A DNA stretch of 59,540 nt from Phycisphaeraceae bacterium (GCA_002704825.1 PAIY01000202.1:1-59540); one strand, 5' to 3'. Numbered from the stretch's first letter, positions 43,761-53,296 are shown. Numbers and translations: made by a program. Notes: generated by a model from the sequence alone, not told the origin.

Positions 43761-44969
43761 TCACATCTCAACGTTATTGTTCAGCACGCGGCTCATCTGG
43801 CGGAGTGCCTGGCGGATGCGTTGTTCGTTTTCGACCAATGCCATGCGGACATAGCCTTCGCCCAAGGGACCGAACGCGGCGCCGGGGGTCATGGCCACTT
43901 CGGCTTCTTCGACCAATGCCATGCACATGGTGTTGGTTGAGCCTTCGTAACGGGCAAGGTGTTCGGGGTTGACCTTGGCCCAGACGAACATGGTTGCAAG
44001 GGGGCCGTTGTCGCCTTCGACTTCCCAACCAAGACGACGCAGACCACGGACCATGACGTCACGACGTTCCTGGTAAATCTTTGCCTGAGCTTCGACGAAC
44101 TGATCGCCTTCACGCATGGCAAGGATCGCAGCGATCTGGACCGCCTGGAAAATGCCGTAGTCGTAGTAACCCTTGATGGTGCCCAGAGCTTTGACCATCT
44201 GAGCGTTGCCACAGCAGAATCCGATGCGCCAGCCTGCCATGTTGTACGGTTTGGATAGCGTTGAGAACTCCACGCCAACGTCCTTGGCACCCTCGGCCTG
44301 AAGGAAGCTCGGGGCCTTGTAATCTTCGAAGCAGGTTTCGCCGTAGGCAAAGTCGTGAAGTACGATCACTTCAAACTTCTTGGCCATGGCTACGACCTTG
44401 TCGAAAAAGGAAAGGTCAACCGTCATCGTCGTCGGGTTATGCGGGTAGTTGAGGATCATCACCTTCGGGCGCGGCGTCATGGTGGTGAGCACATGTTCAA
44501 TGCGCTCAAGGAAAGCATCGTCGTTGCCCAAGGGGACACTGATGGTGCTCGCGCCAGCAAGGATCACCGCGTAGGTATGAATCTGGAAAGCAGGGTCTGC
44601 GACGATCGCCGTATCACCAGGACCCAGCAGCGCCAGACACATGTGGCTGAAGCCTTCCTTGGAACCGATGGTGGCAATCACTTCGGTGTCCGGGTCCAGA
44701 TCGATATCCCACTTGCGTTTCATCTTCAGCGCAAAGTCACGACGGAGATTGTAGATGCCCGCTGAAGCCGAGTAGCGACCGTTGCGCGGGTCCAGGACAG
44801 CTTCGCGGATTTTGTCCACCACGGGGTCCGGTGCTGCGTCCTTGGGGTTACCCATGTTCAGATCGATCACGTCATAACCGGCTTTGCGGCGTTCGTAGAT
44901 CAGGTGCTTAAGCTGGCCCAGGACATAGGGCGGGAGGCGATCAATACGGGATGCGACTTGGATTTTCAT
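43761..44969 (-). CDS. PLP-dependent class I/II aminotransferase
   Basis: 402-residue cytoplasmic enzyme similar to the AlaC/AlaA and LL-diaminopimelate aminotransferase group. Motifs: NLNMGNPKDAAPDP, NYPHNPTTMTVDL, HDFAYGETCFEDYKAPS and the PLP lysine in STLSKPYNMAGWRIGF. ATG 44969 overlaps the stop of the upstream isomerase as ATGA, so that start is used and not 45014. Substrate is not fixed; alanine or diaminopimelate are most likely. Confidence 0.92.
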   Translation of the reverse strand: MKIQVASRIDRLPPYVLGQLKHLIYERRKAGYDVIDLNMGNPKDAAPDPVVDKIREAVLDPRNGRYSASAGIYNLRRDFALKMKRKWDIDLDPDTEVIATIGSKEGFSHMCLALLGPGDTAIVADPAFQIHTYAVILAGASTISVPLGNDDAFLERIEHVLTTMTPRPKVMILNYPHNPTTMTVDLSFFDKVVAMAKKFEVIVLHDFAYGETCFEDYKAPSFLQAEGAKDVGVEFSTLSKPYNMAGWRIGFCCGNAQMVKALGTIKGYYDYGIFQAVQIAAILAMREGDQFVEAQAKIYQERRDVMVRGLRRLGWEVEGDNGPLATMFVWAKVNPEHLARYEGSTNTMCMALVEEAEVAMTPGAAFGPLGEGYVRMALVENEQRIRQALRQMSRVLNNNVEM

Positions 44970-45979
44970 GGCTTTACGCGTTCCAGGGGCAGGTTCTTTC
45001 GTTGACGCTGCCAACTCATGTTTAATTCTCGATCCAGAACCACCACATCGGTCTGGCTAAGCAAGGTCGAAGCAAGCTGTCGCATGAGCATCTGCTCGAC
45101 ATCGCGACGGACTTTTTCGGCCAAGGATGCTTTTACATCGTCTAATGTTACCGACTGTCTTGGGTTTTTGCTCAACAGCTTCAAAATGGCGAACCCATTT
45201 TCCAATGCGACCACATCACTGATCTGCCCGACCTGGAGTCTTGCGATGGCTTTGTGGAGTGCTGCGGGGTAACTGGAGTCCGCCGGTGAGATGGGCTGGA
45301 GCATGCCGTTGAAGGCTTTGGATTCCTGATTTTGAGAGAATTCCTGAACCAGCTTGCCAAAGTCCTCGCCCTGCCGTGCACGGTTGAGAATTTTCACCGC
45401 CTGGGTGGGATTGTCGACCATGATGATCTGGACAATGGATGTGGGGCCGAATTTCAGTTCGTAGGCTTGCTTGATGGCAGTCTCAGTCACATTGACCTCG
45501 TCCTGCACCAGATGTCGCAAGGCAGCTTGTCGGAAGAGAAAATCCTCAAAGCGATGTTGCCCCAAACCTTCACGTTGTCGGAGTTGGGCGAGGAGTTGTT
45601 CGGCGACCTGCGGATTGTCATGCAATGATTTGACGAAGTAGCTGCGTTCTGTGTGGATTTGATCCTGAGTGATGAGGGTTTTTCCCAGTTTTTCCTTGAG
45701 TTTGAGTGTGAGGACTTTTTCGGCCAGGACTTGCCCGCCTGAGGCTTCGATCATGGCAGGTGTCAGATCAGCCAGACTCAGACGCGCATCACCGACCTTG
45801 GCCACCGTTTGGATGGGTGAACCGGGTGATGGGCTGCTTGCTGTGGGTGTTACAGCAGGCTGATTTACGGTAGACTGTGTGTCTGGGGCAGGCTGCATGA
45901 TCGAGAGTTTTTGGCGGTTCGAACTGCAGCCGACAAGCGTCAAACACAGTAGCAGGCACATGGGGCAAAGCTGTTTCAT
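44966..45979 (-). CDS. PpiC/SurA-type peptidyl-prolyl isomerase lipoprotein
   Basis: Periplasmic chaperone/isomerase of 337 residues. Signal peptide with lipobox LVGC, a Pro/Ser-rich linker, a SurA-like helical N-domain (ILTLKLKEKLGKTLITQDQ region) and a PpiC-type isomerase domain (SSYPAALHKAIARLQVGQIS). It probably aids outer-membrane protein folding. The last bases overlap the aminotransferase start; the functional link is not obvious. Confidence 0.88.
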   Translation of the reverse strand: MKQLCPMCLLLCLTLVGCSSNRQKLSIMQPAPDTQSTVNQPAVTPTASSPSPGSPIQTVAKVGDARLSLADLTPAMIEASGGQVLAEKVLTLKLKEKLGKTLITQDQIHTERSYFVKSLHDNPQVAEQLLAQLRQREGLGQHRFEDFLFRQAALRHLVQDEVNVTETAIKQAYELKFGPTSIVQIIMVDNPTQAVKILNRARQGEDFGKLVQEFSQNQESKAFNGMLQPISPADSSYPAALHKAIARLQVGQISDVVALENGFAILKLLSKNPRQSVTLDDVKASLAEKVRRDVEQMLMRQLASTLLSQTDVVVLDRELNMSWQRQRKNLPLERVKP

Positions 45980-46034
45980 GTTGTGAAGCTAAACCGACCA
46001 TCGCCTGATGTCAACGCGCGGGAACCGAAGCTCT

Positions 46035-47324
46035 ATGAATCAAACGCAATCGTCACATGCTGGCACCGTCCTGTGTCCCTACTGCGGGCACCTGCAAGCC
46101 TCAGGCGCTGAGCGCTGTGAAAAGTGCCAGGGACTCTTTGAACCCCTGTCTCGGATGGCAACGCAAATTGCCATGGGGCCATGGTTCATTCGTGACGAGA
46201 ACATGCCCTACGCACCTGGTTGCAGTTACCAGATCGTCAAACGCAAAGCGCAACTGGGCAAACTCACCTCCCAATCCATCATCCGGGGTCCGAGTACCCA
46301 TCAGTTCTGGATGCATGCTGATCAAGTTCCCGGTATCGCACATCTGCTTGGCGTCTGCCATGACTGTGGCAATCAGGTCAATCCCAACGAACGCATCTGC
46401 CCATCGTGTCATGCAACGTTCAATACACCTGACACACGCAATGAACTGGGCTTGCAGTATCCGACCGAGGAGGCCACGCATCAGGCGCGGATTCAATTGG
46501 AACAACTCAAGAACGGGGAAGCATCGTCACCCGTTCAACCCAATGATGTGCCGTCTGCAGAATCTCAAGCGATTGCGGCTGCATCACCAGTTGCTCAATC
46601 GACAGTTTCTGCGTCCACCAGTCCTGCTGCCCCTGCACCGACGGTACCACCACCAGCGGTACCACCAGCTGCGAGCCAATCTGAACCCGCCCAACCGACT
46701 CCATCAAGTTCTGCGCCGGACATGCTTGATGCCGTCATGGGGCCGGTGAACCAACCCAAGGTGGACACCACCATCGGCATGGTCAATCAGTCCAATACGG
46801 CTGCGCCCATTGCTGATGTGCCTAAGCCAAGCGATTCGGTTTCACCGAACCAATCCCCTGCACCGGCAGCCAAGACTGCGGAACTCAACAAACAGGCGCA
46901 GCATCTGTCCATGACCGTGATCATCATGATCGTCTGCATTGTGGTCTTACTCACCTTGATCGTGATGCTCTACATGGGATCGCGCAAGCCAGGCGGCGTC
47001 ACAGGCAAGACACCGATCCCACGTGAATTGGGGACCACTGGTGCTTTGCGTGAAGACACCCTGCCACAAGTTGATGCCAATCAACCTGAACCCTCGCAGG
47101 CTTTACCTGATCCCGTGGGCCCGATGAGTCTGCATCAGGTTATCAGTGATGCACGCGAATTGGAGCAAAATGGCGAGACTGCCAAAGCGCTTGCCAAACT
47201 CCGCGAGTATGAACAATCTGCAGAGAATGGTAAGCTTGAGTCTGATCTCCAAACCGAGATTCAACGTATTGAGAAGAAAATTGCCCGTGAAAAAGCGACT
47301 TCTTTTTTCGGGACAAGTGAATAA
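46035..47324 (+). CDS. Membrane protein with zinc ribbons and a GYF_2-like domain
   Basis: About 429 residues. Order: N-terminal zinc ribbon CPYCG...CEKCQ, a GYF_2-like segment (MGPWFIRDENMPYAPG to THQFWMHADQVPG, residues about 40-105), a second ribbon CHDCG...CPSCH, a long Ala/Pro-rich linker, one helix (MTVIIMIVCIVVLLTLIVM, about residue 295-315) and a C-terminal alpha-helical tail. The cytoplasmic part is probably a protein-interaction module; function unknown. ATG 46035 is chosen over 46008. Confidence 0.75.
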   Translation: MNQTQSSHAGTVLCPYCGHLQASGAERCEKCQGLFEPLSRMATQIAMGPWFIRDENMPYAPGCSYQIVKRKAQLGKLTSQSIIRGPSTHQFWMHADQVPGIAHLLGVCHDCGNQVNPNERICPSCHATFNTPDTRNELGLQYPTEEATHQARIQLEQLKNGEASSPVQPNDVPSAESQAIAAASPVAQSTVSASTSPAAPAPTVPPPAVPPAASQSEPAQPTPSSSAPDMLDAVMGPVNQPKVDTTIGMVNQSNTAAPIADVPKPSDSVSPNQSPAPAAKTAELNKQAQHLSMTVIIMIVCIVVLLTLIVMLYMGSRKPGGVTGKTPIPRELGTTGALREDTLPQVDANQPEPSQALPDPVGPMSLHQVISDARELEQNGETAKALAKLREYEQSAENGKLESDLQTEIQRIEKKIAREKATSFFGTSE

Positions 47325-47361
47325 TTCGTGACCCCTAAAGATTGAAATGGTGGAGACGCGC

Positions 47362-48645
47362 ATGCCCTCCAGCCCCTTGAACGATATGACAAACACCTCA
47401 TCCAACTTCCAGATCACCGGCCCGCGTTTGTACATGGATAACGCAGCAACCAGCTTCCCCAAGCCCAAGGCTGTGCATGAAGCCATGATGCACTTTGCGA
47501 CCCAGCTCGGTGCGTCACCCGGCCGCGGCGCTTATGCCGAAGCACGTGAAGCCGGACGCCTGATGAATCTGTGTCGTGAGCGCCTCTGCCAACTCATCGG
47601 TGCAGATGTCAGCAAACCCGAGCAGATGATCTTCACGCTCAACACCACCGACGGCTTGAACATGGCCATCCGTGGCATCGTCGGTTACGCCATTGCCAAG
47701 AACACCACCGGTGAAGACAAACCCCACGTCATCACCACGTGGATGGATCATAACTCCGTCCTGCGTCCGTTTAATGCACTGGCAGCCAACAAGGACATCG
47801 AACAGACCCGTATCCAATGTGATCCGCAAACCGGTTTGGTGGACCCTGATGACATCAAGCAGGCCATCCGTCCCAACACCGTACTCATTGCTGTTGTCCA
47901 CGGTTCCAACGTTACCGGTACGGTTCAACCCATCGCTCAGATCGGCCAAATCGCCAAGGAAAACGACATCCCGTTTCTCGTCGATGCAGCACAAACCATT
48001 GGCCACATGCCTGTGGATATCGAACAAGCCAACATCGACCTGCTGGCTTTCCCCGGTCACAAAGGCTTACTCGGCCCGCTTGGTACCGGTGGTCTTTACA
48101 TCCGTCCCGGCATTGAAAACCGTATGATCACCGCCAAGGAAGGCGGCACCGGTAGTGTTTCCGAACAGGATACCCAACCCGGTTTCATGCCCGACCGTTT
48201 TGAGCCCGGCAGTCACAATGCCATCGGCATCATCGGTCTGTCCGAAGGCGTCAAATACATCCTCGATAAAGGCATCGACCAGATCTGGGAACACGAGCAG
48301 GGACTCATCCGCATGATGATCGAAGGTGTCAGTGAACATGTCACCATGCCCGGCATGACATGGTATGGACCGCAATCCGTCAAGAATCGCTGTGGCGTGT
48401 TCTCCTTCCGTGTCCAAGGCTACGACCAACCCCAGACGCTTTCCGATGCACTGGAGTCCCGCTACGGCATCCTCACGCGTTCTGGCGTCCACTGTGCCCC
48501 GCTGGCGCATCAGACCTTTGGCACGCATGATCTGGGAGGCATGACCCGATTCAGTTTCGGGCCGTTCCTCTCCACACAGGATGTCAAATACGCAGCCGAC
48601 GCCCTGGGCCAAATCTGCCTGGAAACACAGTCTGCGGTGAAGTAA
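47362..48645 (+). CDS. Cysteine-desulfurase-like aminotransferase
   Basis: Class V PLP enzyme, about 427 residues, of the IscS/SufS superfamily. Motifs YMDNAATSFPKP, LVDAAQTIGHMPVDIE, and the PLP lysine in LLAFPGHKGLLGPLGTGGL are complete; the C-terminal TRSGVHCAPLAH carries a Cys in the place of the catalytic one. ATG 47362 has GGAG upstream and is chosen over 47347. No Fe-S scaffold genes are adjacent, so the role may be a sulfur donor or an orphan enzyme. Confidence 0.88.
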   Translation: MPSSPLNDMTNTSSNFQITGPRLYMDNAATSFPKPKAVHEAMMHFATQLGASPGRGAYAEAREAGRLMNLCRERLCQLIGADVSKPEQMIFTLNTTDGLNMAIRGIVGYAIAKNTTGEDKPHVITTWMDHNSVLRPFNALAANKDIEQTRIQCDPQTGLVDPDDIKQAIRPNTVLIAVVHGSNVTGTVQPIAQIGQIAKENDIPFLVDAAQTIGHMPVDIEQANIDLLAFPGHKGLLGPLGTGGLYIRPGIENRMITAKEGGTGSVSEQDTQPGFMPDRFEPGSHNAIGIIGLSEGVKYILDKGIDQIWEHEQGLIRMMIEGVSEHVTMPGMTWYGPQSVKNRCGVFSFRVQGYDQPQTLSDALESRYGILTRSGVHCAPLAHQTFGTHDLGGMTRFSFGPFLSTQDVKYAADALGQICLETQSAVK

Positions 48646-48655
48646 AACAATTTTG

Positions 48656-48746
48656 AACCACAGAGACACAGAGGCACAGAGAAGAAAACATAAAATAGTT
48701 TCTTCTCTGCCTTATTCCGGCTCTGTGTCTCTGTGCCTCTGTGGTT
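48656..48746. repeat. CCACAGAGACACAGAG inverted repeat
   Basis: Left arm AACCACAGAGACACAGAGGC plus ACAGAGAAGAAA; right arm TTTCTTCTCTGCC, then CTCTGTGTCTCTGTG and CCTCTGTGGTT. The arms are inverted with an extra block in the right arm. It fills the gap between the desulfurase-like gene and mutL and ends only 9 nt before the mutL start. Confidence 0.85.
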
Positions 48747-48755
48747 AATAAAAAA

Positions 48756-50747
48756 ATGCCAATCAGAAAACTCCCTAAACTTCTCATCAACCAGATCGCT
48801 GCAGGCGAGGTGATTGAACGCCCTGCATCGGTGGTCAAAGAGTTGATTGAAAACAGCCTGGATGCCAATGCATCTCAGATTGATATTGCCATTGAAGACG
48901 GTGGTCGTCAGTTGATTCGGATCGCGGATAATGGAACGGGCATTCCAGAAGACGAACTGCCCTTGGCCATTGAGCAGCATGCCACCAGCAAACTCACATC
49001 CGTTGAGGAACTGTCTCACATCGCCACCATGGGCTTTCGCGGTGAAGCGTTGGCATCCATCAGCAGTGTCAGCCGCACACGCATCACCAGCCGTGCGACC
49101 GTTGATGGGATTGTTGCTGAGAGTGGCAACGTCATTGAGACATCCGGCGCTGAAGTCATGCCGATCGAACCGACGGCCTGTGCGCCGGGGACCACCATTG
49201 AAATCCGGGATCTGTTTTTCAACACCCCTGCCCGGTTCAAGTTCATGCGCGCTGCGTCCACGGAGTATGGTCACATCTCGGACCTGGTTAATCGCATCGC
49301 CATCGCACGCCCGGATGTCGGGTTTAAACTCTCGCATAATGACCGCAAAACACTGGATGTCCTGGCCACCGAAGATCACGTCCAACGCTGTGTCGAAGTG
49401 CTCGGCAAGCAACTGGCTGATGGTTTATTGGAGTTTGAATATCACGACACACCCCGTGAAGGTCAGATTCAGTCCCCTGCCAGTGTTTGGGGGTTGGCGG
49501 GTCTGCCTTCGGTCGCTAAATCGACAACGAAGTTCCAGTACATCTATGTCAACGGCAGAGCGATTCGTGACCGCAATCTCAGCCATGCCATCAAGGAAGC
49601 GTATCGTGGCCTGATCCCGCCGGACAAGCATCCACTTGCAGTGGTGTGTCTGCAAATCGACCCGCATGGCGTGGATGTCAACGTCCATCCAACCAAGGCC
49701 GAGGTGCGTTTCCGTGAAGCGTCGCGTATGCATGGCCTGGTGCTTCATGCCATCCGACAACGCATCCTGCAAAGCGATCTGACACCCAACGCTCAGTTGT
49801 CCGGTTCGAGTGTGTCGTTTAACCGGCCGGATCATGACGAGCTTAAAGCACCGATGCAGAGCTTTGGCGAAAGTGTCGAGCAACCCGCGTTTGGTGGGTT
49901 TAAACCCTCATTCCCCCAGCCGGGTCAGGATGGTTTGACATCACAACCAACGCAGCATGCATCCCCGCCGACCACCAGCGACTTTGTGAACTATTTCAAG
50001 AAGATGCAGCCGGAACAAAAAGGCTTTGTCTACGACGAAGTCTCCAAAGCCATGCAGGACGAAGACCAGCAGGCCTTGCTCAAACAACCATCTCTTGATG
50101 CATGGGAACAGGCTCAGCGGAACAGTCCCAAAGGCGCTCCGGCTTCGCGTGTCCTTCAGGAGTTTGGCGTTCTGCAGGTTCACAAAAGCTATCTCATTAC
50201 GCAGGACGATCAGGGCATTGTCATCATTGATCAACATGCTCTGCATGAGCGCGTGATGTTCGAGGAGTTGTGTGAACGCATTCTCAGTAAGACCTTGGAA
50301 AGTCAACGCCTGTTAACACCTGCCACGTTTGAGGCTTCCGCTTTGCGCATTGATCTACTGGAACAGATGCAGCCATTGCTTGAGAAGATTGGCGTTGAAG
50401 CTTCTGCCATGGGACCGGATACCATTGGCGTGCATGCGTATCCAACGTTGCTGTTCGACCGTAAAGTCGATCCCGTCCCATTCATGAATGAGTTGCTGGA
50501 TCAGGCTGAGGACGAGAAACTGGATTTATCCAATCCCAACGTGGACGAAGCGGTGTTGCATGAAGTGCTGGACATGATGAGTTGTAAGGCTGCCGTCAAA
50601 GCCGGTGATCATCTCACGCAGGAAGAACTCGCCGCCCTGCTCAAACGTCGTGACGAAATCGAGCGCTCCAGCAACTGTCCACACGGTCGGCCGACGAGCA
50701 TCCGTCTGACGTTGTCACAGCTTGAGAAGCAGTTCATGCGGTCGTAA
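48756..50747 (+). CDS. mutL: DNA mismatch repair endonuclease MutL
   Basis: Couples MutS mismatch recognition to strand incision. The N-terminal GHKL ATPase shows IAAGEVIERPASVVKELIEN, ADNGTGIP and GFRGEALASI. The C-terminal domain has the endonuclease motif DQHALHERVMFEE (DQHAxxExxxxE) plus SCKAAVKAGD and SNCPHGRPT, so this MutL nicks DNA itself, as in organisms without MutH. 663 residues is normal. ATG 48756 follows the repeat closely and has no Shine-Dalgarno; GTG 48741 in frame lies in the repeat. Confidence 0.96.
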   Translation: MPIRKLPKLLINQIAAGEVIERPASVVKELIENSLDANASQIDIAIEDGGRQLIRIADNGTGIPEDELPLAIEQHATSKLTSVEELSHIATMGFRGEALASISSVSRTRITSRATVDGIVAESGNVIETSGAEVMPIEPTACAPGTTIEIRDLFFNTPARFKFMRAASTEYGHISDLVNRIAIARPDVGFKLSHNDRKTLDVLATEDHVQRCVEVLGKQLADGLLEFEYHDTPREGQIQSPASVWGLAGLPSVAKSTTKFQYIYVNGRAIRDRNLSHAIKEAYRGLIPPDKHPLAVVCLQIDPHGVDVNVHPTKAEVRFREASRMHGLVLHAIRQRILQSDLTPNAQLSGSSVSFNRPDHDELKAPMQSFGESVEQPAFGGFKPSFPQPGQDGLTSQPTQHASPPTTSDFVNYFKKMQPEQKGFVYDEVSKAMQDEDQQALLKQPSLDAWEQAQRNSPKGAPASRVLQEFGVLQVHKSYLITQDDQGIVIIDQHALHERVMFEELCERILSKTLESQRLLTPATFEASALRIDLLEQMQPLLEKIGVEASAMGPDTIGVHAYPTLLFDRKVDPVPFMNELLDQAEDEKLDLSNPNVDEAVLHEVLDMMSCKAAVKAGDHLTQEELAALLKRRDEIERSSNCPHGRPTSIRLTLSQLEKQFMRS

Positions 50748-50821
50748 TGATCACCTGGTAAATGTGTAGACATCTGGTTTGATAAGGATGTCACGACTCG
50801 GCTGGCTGATATAGAAATAAA

Positions 50822-50851
50822 ACGAGCATCGACCTTTATGCCGATGCTCGT
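50822..50851. terminator. Bidirectional terminator between mutL and feoB
   Basis: ACGAGCATCG and CGATGCTCGT form a perfect 10-bp stem with an A-rich left and T-rich right flank, between the convergent mutL and feoB genes. Confidence 0.8.
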
Positions 50852-50880
50852 CTTAATTTGTGTTTGCAATGATGCAACCG

Positions 50881-52932
50881 CTATGCCGTAATCATACTCA
50901 CCACCTGATAAGTGATCAGCGATGCCGAGTAAGCCAGCACGGTCATGTAACCGAGTTGGAAGGCGGCCCATTTCCAGGAACCGGTTTCGCGTTTGGTGAC
51001 GGCTTGGGTGGGTAGACATTGCATGGCCAGCACGTAGAACACCAGCAGGCTGTAACACGTTGCGGTTGAGAAAAGCAGTTGCCCATCGGAACGTTTGGCT
51101 GTGCGGAGTCGATCGATAAAGGCATCGGGATTTTCCTCTGCCACGTCTTCACCGACACCATAGACGACCGCCAAGGTGGAGACGATCACTTCGCGTGCTG
51201 CAAAACTACTGACCACGCCGACACCGATACGCCAGTCAAAACCAAGCGGTTTGACGACCGGTTCGATGAGTTTGCCAGCCCGACCTGCAAAGGAGTATTC
51301 CAGGGCCTGTTCGCCTTCGAGTATGTCAGCTTTATAAGCCAATGCGTCGGCTTCTTCGGTTTGACCTGCATTTTCGAGTTGTTGAATTTGCTGACGCATC
51401 TGCACCACTTCGGCTGAGGGGTCAGTGGTTGGGAAAGTGGCCAACACCCAAAGAATCAATGAGATCAGCAGAATGATTGTCCCTGCTTTTTTCACAAAGA
51501 CCATGGCGCGATCATAGGTGATGAGCAACGCAGTCCGGAGACTGGGAATTTTGTAGCTGGGCAGTTCCATCACCAACGGCTTGGATTGGCCGGGGAGAAT
51601 GGTCTTCTTGAAGACGAATGCACAACATAAAACTGCCACAATCCCCAGTGAATAAGCACCGGTGAAGAGCAAAGATGCTTTTCCCGGTTGATCGCCAAAG
51701 AGCAGCGCGACGACCATGGCATAGACTGGCAAGCGGGCTGAACAGGTCAATAAGGGCAAAGTCAGAATCGTCACCAGTCGGTCACGTTTGTCTTCAATGC
51801 CACGGGTCGCCATGATGCCGGGGATGGCGCAGGCATGGGCCGAGAGCATGGGGATAAACGCCTTGCCAGGCAGTCCAACGTGACGCATCAAACGATCCAT
51901 GACAAAGACGGCGCGCGAGAGATAGCCGGTGTCTTCAAGCAGTGACAGACAGAAAAACAGGATGCAAATCTGTGGAAGAAAAATGATCACACCACCAATC
52001 CCACCGATCACACCATCAACGATGAGACTGTGAATATGACCTTCGGGGATGTAGTTACCCACGAATCCCTGGGCCCAGGCGAAACCGGCATCGACCAAAT
52101 CCATCGGCACGGAGGCCAGCGAAAATATCAGGTAGAACACGCCCACCATGATCGCAAAGAATCCGGCAATGCCTGCAACTGGATGCGTGAGGATGCGGTC
52201 GATTCTGTCGGTCTTTCGCCCCACCGCAACACGCGATGATTCCAGGCAGGTCTCGGTGACTTTTTCCGCCCAATCGTAACGCCCCTTGTACGGACACGAA
52301 CAGCCTGCACAGGTGTCATGAAGCAGATGTGGGATCGCCTGATCGGTTTCCTTTTGATGCATCGCCAGGTGAAGGACCTGCTTGAGTTGTTCAATGCCTT
52401 CACCACTGCGAGCAGAGACCGGCACGACCGGGCAACCCAACTCCGCGGTGAGTTTGTCTGCATCAATATTCAAACCGTCACGACGGGCAAGGTCGATCAT
52501 GTTGAGCACCGCAATCGTCGGCACCTTCAACTCAATGACCTGACTGATCAGAAACAGGTTGCGTTCAAGATTCGTCGCATCCAGGACGACGATGACCGCT
52601 GCCGGTTTGGCCATACCGGGCGCCTGACCGAGAATCACATCACGGCTGATGCGCTCTTCGTCGGTGGCGCCAGCAATGCTGTAAAGTCCGGGCAGGTCCA
52701 CGATGTTCACGCGGTGTCCGTCGAGCAGGTCCATGGACCCTTCAGTTTTCTCGATGGTGATTCCGGGGAAGTTGCCGGTCTTGGCGCGGAGTCCGGTGAG
52801 TCGGTTAAAGAGGGTGGTTTTGCCGGCATTGGGGTTGCCGATCAGTGCCACGACATTTTCCTTGCGGACCGGTTGGAGGACCTGCAGGGAGACGTCTTTA
52901 TCATTTTCGGGTGGGGTCATCGTTTGCGACAT
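50881..52932 (-). CDS. feoB: Ferrous iron transport protein B
   Basis: Inner-membrane Fe(II) importer of 683 residues. N-terminal GTPase with G1 GNPNAGKTTLFNRLTG, G3 DLPGLYS and G4 LNMIDLA; then the FeoB membrane core with two Gate domains, including PMLSAHACAIPG and the inverted FSLASVPMDLV segment. The ATG directly follows feoA (TAA GTG ATG), so the two are translated together. No feoC is seen. Provides ferrous uptake beside the ferric-siderophore island. Confidence 0.96.
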   Translation of the reverse strand: MSQTMTPPENDKDVSLQVLQPVRKENVVALIGNPNAGKTTLFNRLTGLRAKTGNFPGITIEKTEGSMDLLDGHRVNIVDLPGLYSIAGATDEERISRDVILGQAPGMAKPAAVIVVLDATNLERNLFLISQVIELKVPTIAVLNMIDLARRDGLNIDADKLTAELGCPVVPVSARSGEGIEQLKQVLHLAMHQKETDQAIPHLLHDTCAGCSCPYKGRYDWAEKVTETCLESSRVAVGRKTDRIDRILTHPVAGIAGFFAIMVGVFYLIFSLASVPMDLVDAGFAWAQGFVGNYIPEGHIHSLIVDGVIGGIGGVIIFLPQICILFFCLSLLEDTGYLSRAVFVMDRLMRHVGLPGKAFIPMLSAHACAIPGIMATRGIEDKRDRLVTILTLPLLTCSARLPVYAMVVALLFGDQPGKASLLFTGAYSLGIVAVLCCAFVFKKTILPGQSKPLVMELPSYKIPSLRTALLITYDRAMVFVKKAGTIILLISLILWVLATFPTTDPSAEVVQMRQQIQQLENAGQTEEADALAYKADILEGEQALEYSFAGRAGKLIEPVVKPLGFDWRIGVGVVSSFAAREVIVSTLAVVYGVGEDVAEENPDAFIDRLRTAKRSDGQLLFSTATCYSLLVFYVLAMQCLPTQAVTKRETGSWKWAAFQLGYMTVLAYSASLITYQVVSMITA

Positions 52933-52935
52933 CAC

Positions 52936-53238
52936 TTACTCACAACAGTTGGTTTGATGGCAGGCGTCCACGGTAATGCGTTTGGCCAGGCGGTTTGCCA
53001 GACCGATTCGTGATCCAAGCACGCGCAGGATCATGGGGTTGCCCGCTTTGAGAAGCTCAATGCGTCGGCCGACACACAGTCCCAGTGCTTTGAGACGATC
53101 AGCCTGTTCCTGATCCGGCTCATTCATTTCGACAATCAAGCCGACCTGTCCCATTTTCAGCTGATCGAGAGAGATTTTTTCACCTGTGGGGACCAACTGT
53201 TTCAAGGATATATTTGCATTGGAATTGGTTTGAGCCAT
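52936..53238 (-). CDS. feoA: Ferrous iron transport protein A
   Basis: 100-residue FeoA with SH3-like fold, thought to assist FeoB at the cytoplasmic side. The FeoA core LKMGQVGLIVEMNE ... RLKALGLCVGRRIELLKAG and RVLGSRIGLANRLAKRI follows a 20-residue extension. ATG 53238 has GGAAG upstream. First gene of feoAB; two inverted repeats lie upstream and may be operators. Confidence 0.93.
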   Translation of the reverse strand: MAQTNSNANISLKQLVPTGEKISLDQLKMGQVGLIVEMNEPDQEQADRLKALGLCVGRRIELLKAGNPMILRVLGSRIGLANRLAKRITVDACHQTNCCE

Positions 53239-53253
53239 CACTTGCTTCCTTTG

Positions 53254-53280
53254 AGAGACTTAAATAGGACAAAAGTCTCT
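53254..53280. promoter_or_regulatory. Inverted repeat in the feoA leader
   Basis: AGAGACTT and AAGTCTCT form a perfect 8-bp inverted repeat with an 11-nt spacer, 16 nt upstream of the feoA start. It may be an operator or a 5'-UTR hairpin close to the ribosome-binding site. Confidence 0.4.
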
Positions 53281-53296
53281 AATATTTATTGCGACA

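Noticed and set aside
48741..48755. GTG 48741 as the mutL start
   Set aside because: It lies inside the repeat and would add residues not seen in MutL; ATG 48756 gives the conserved N-terminus.
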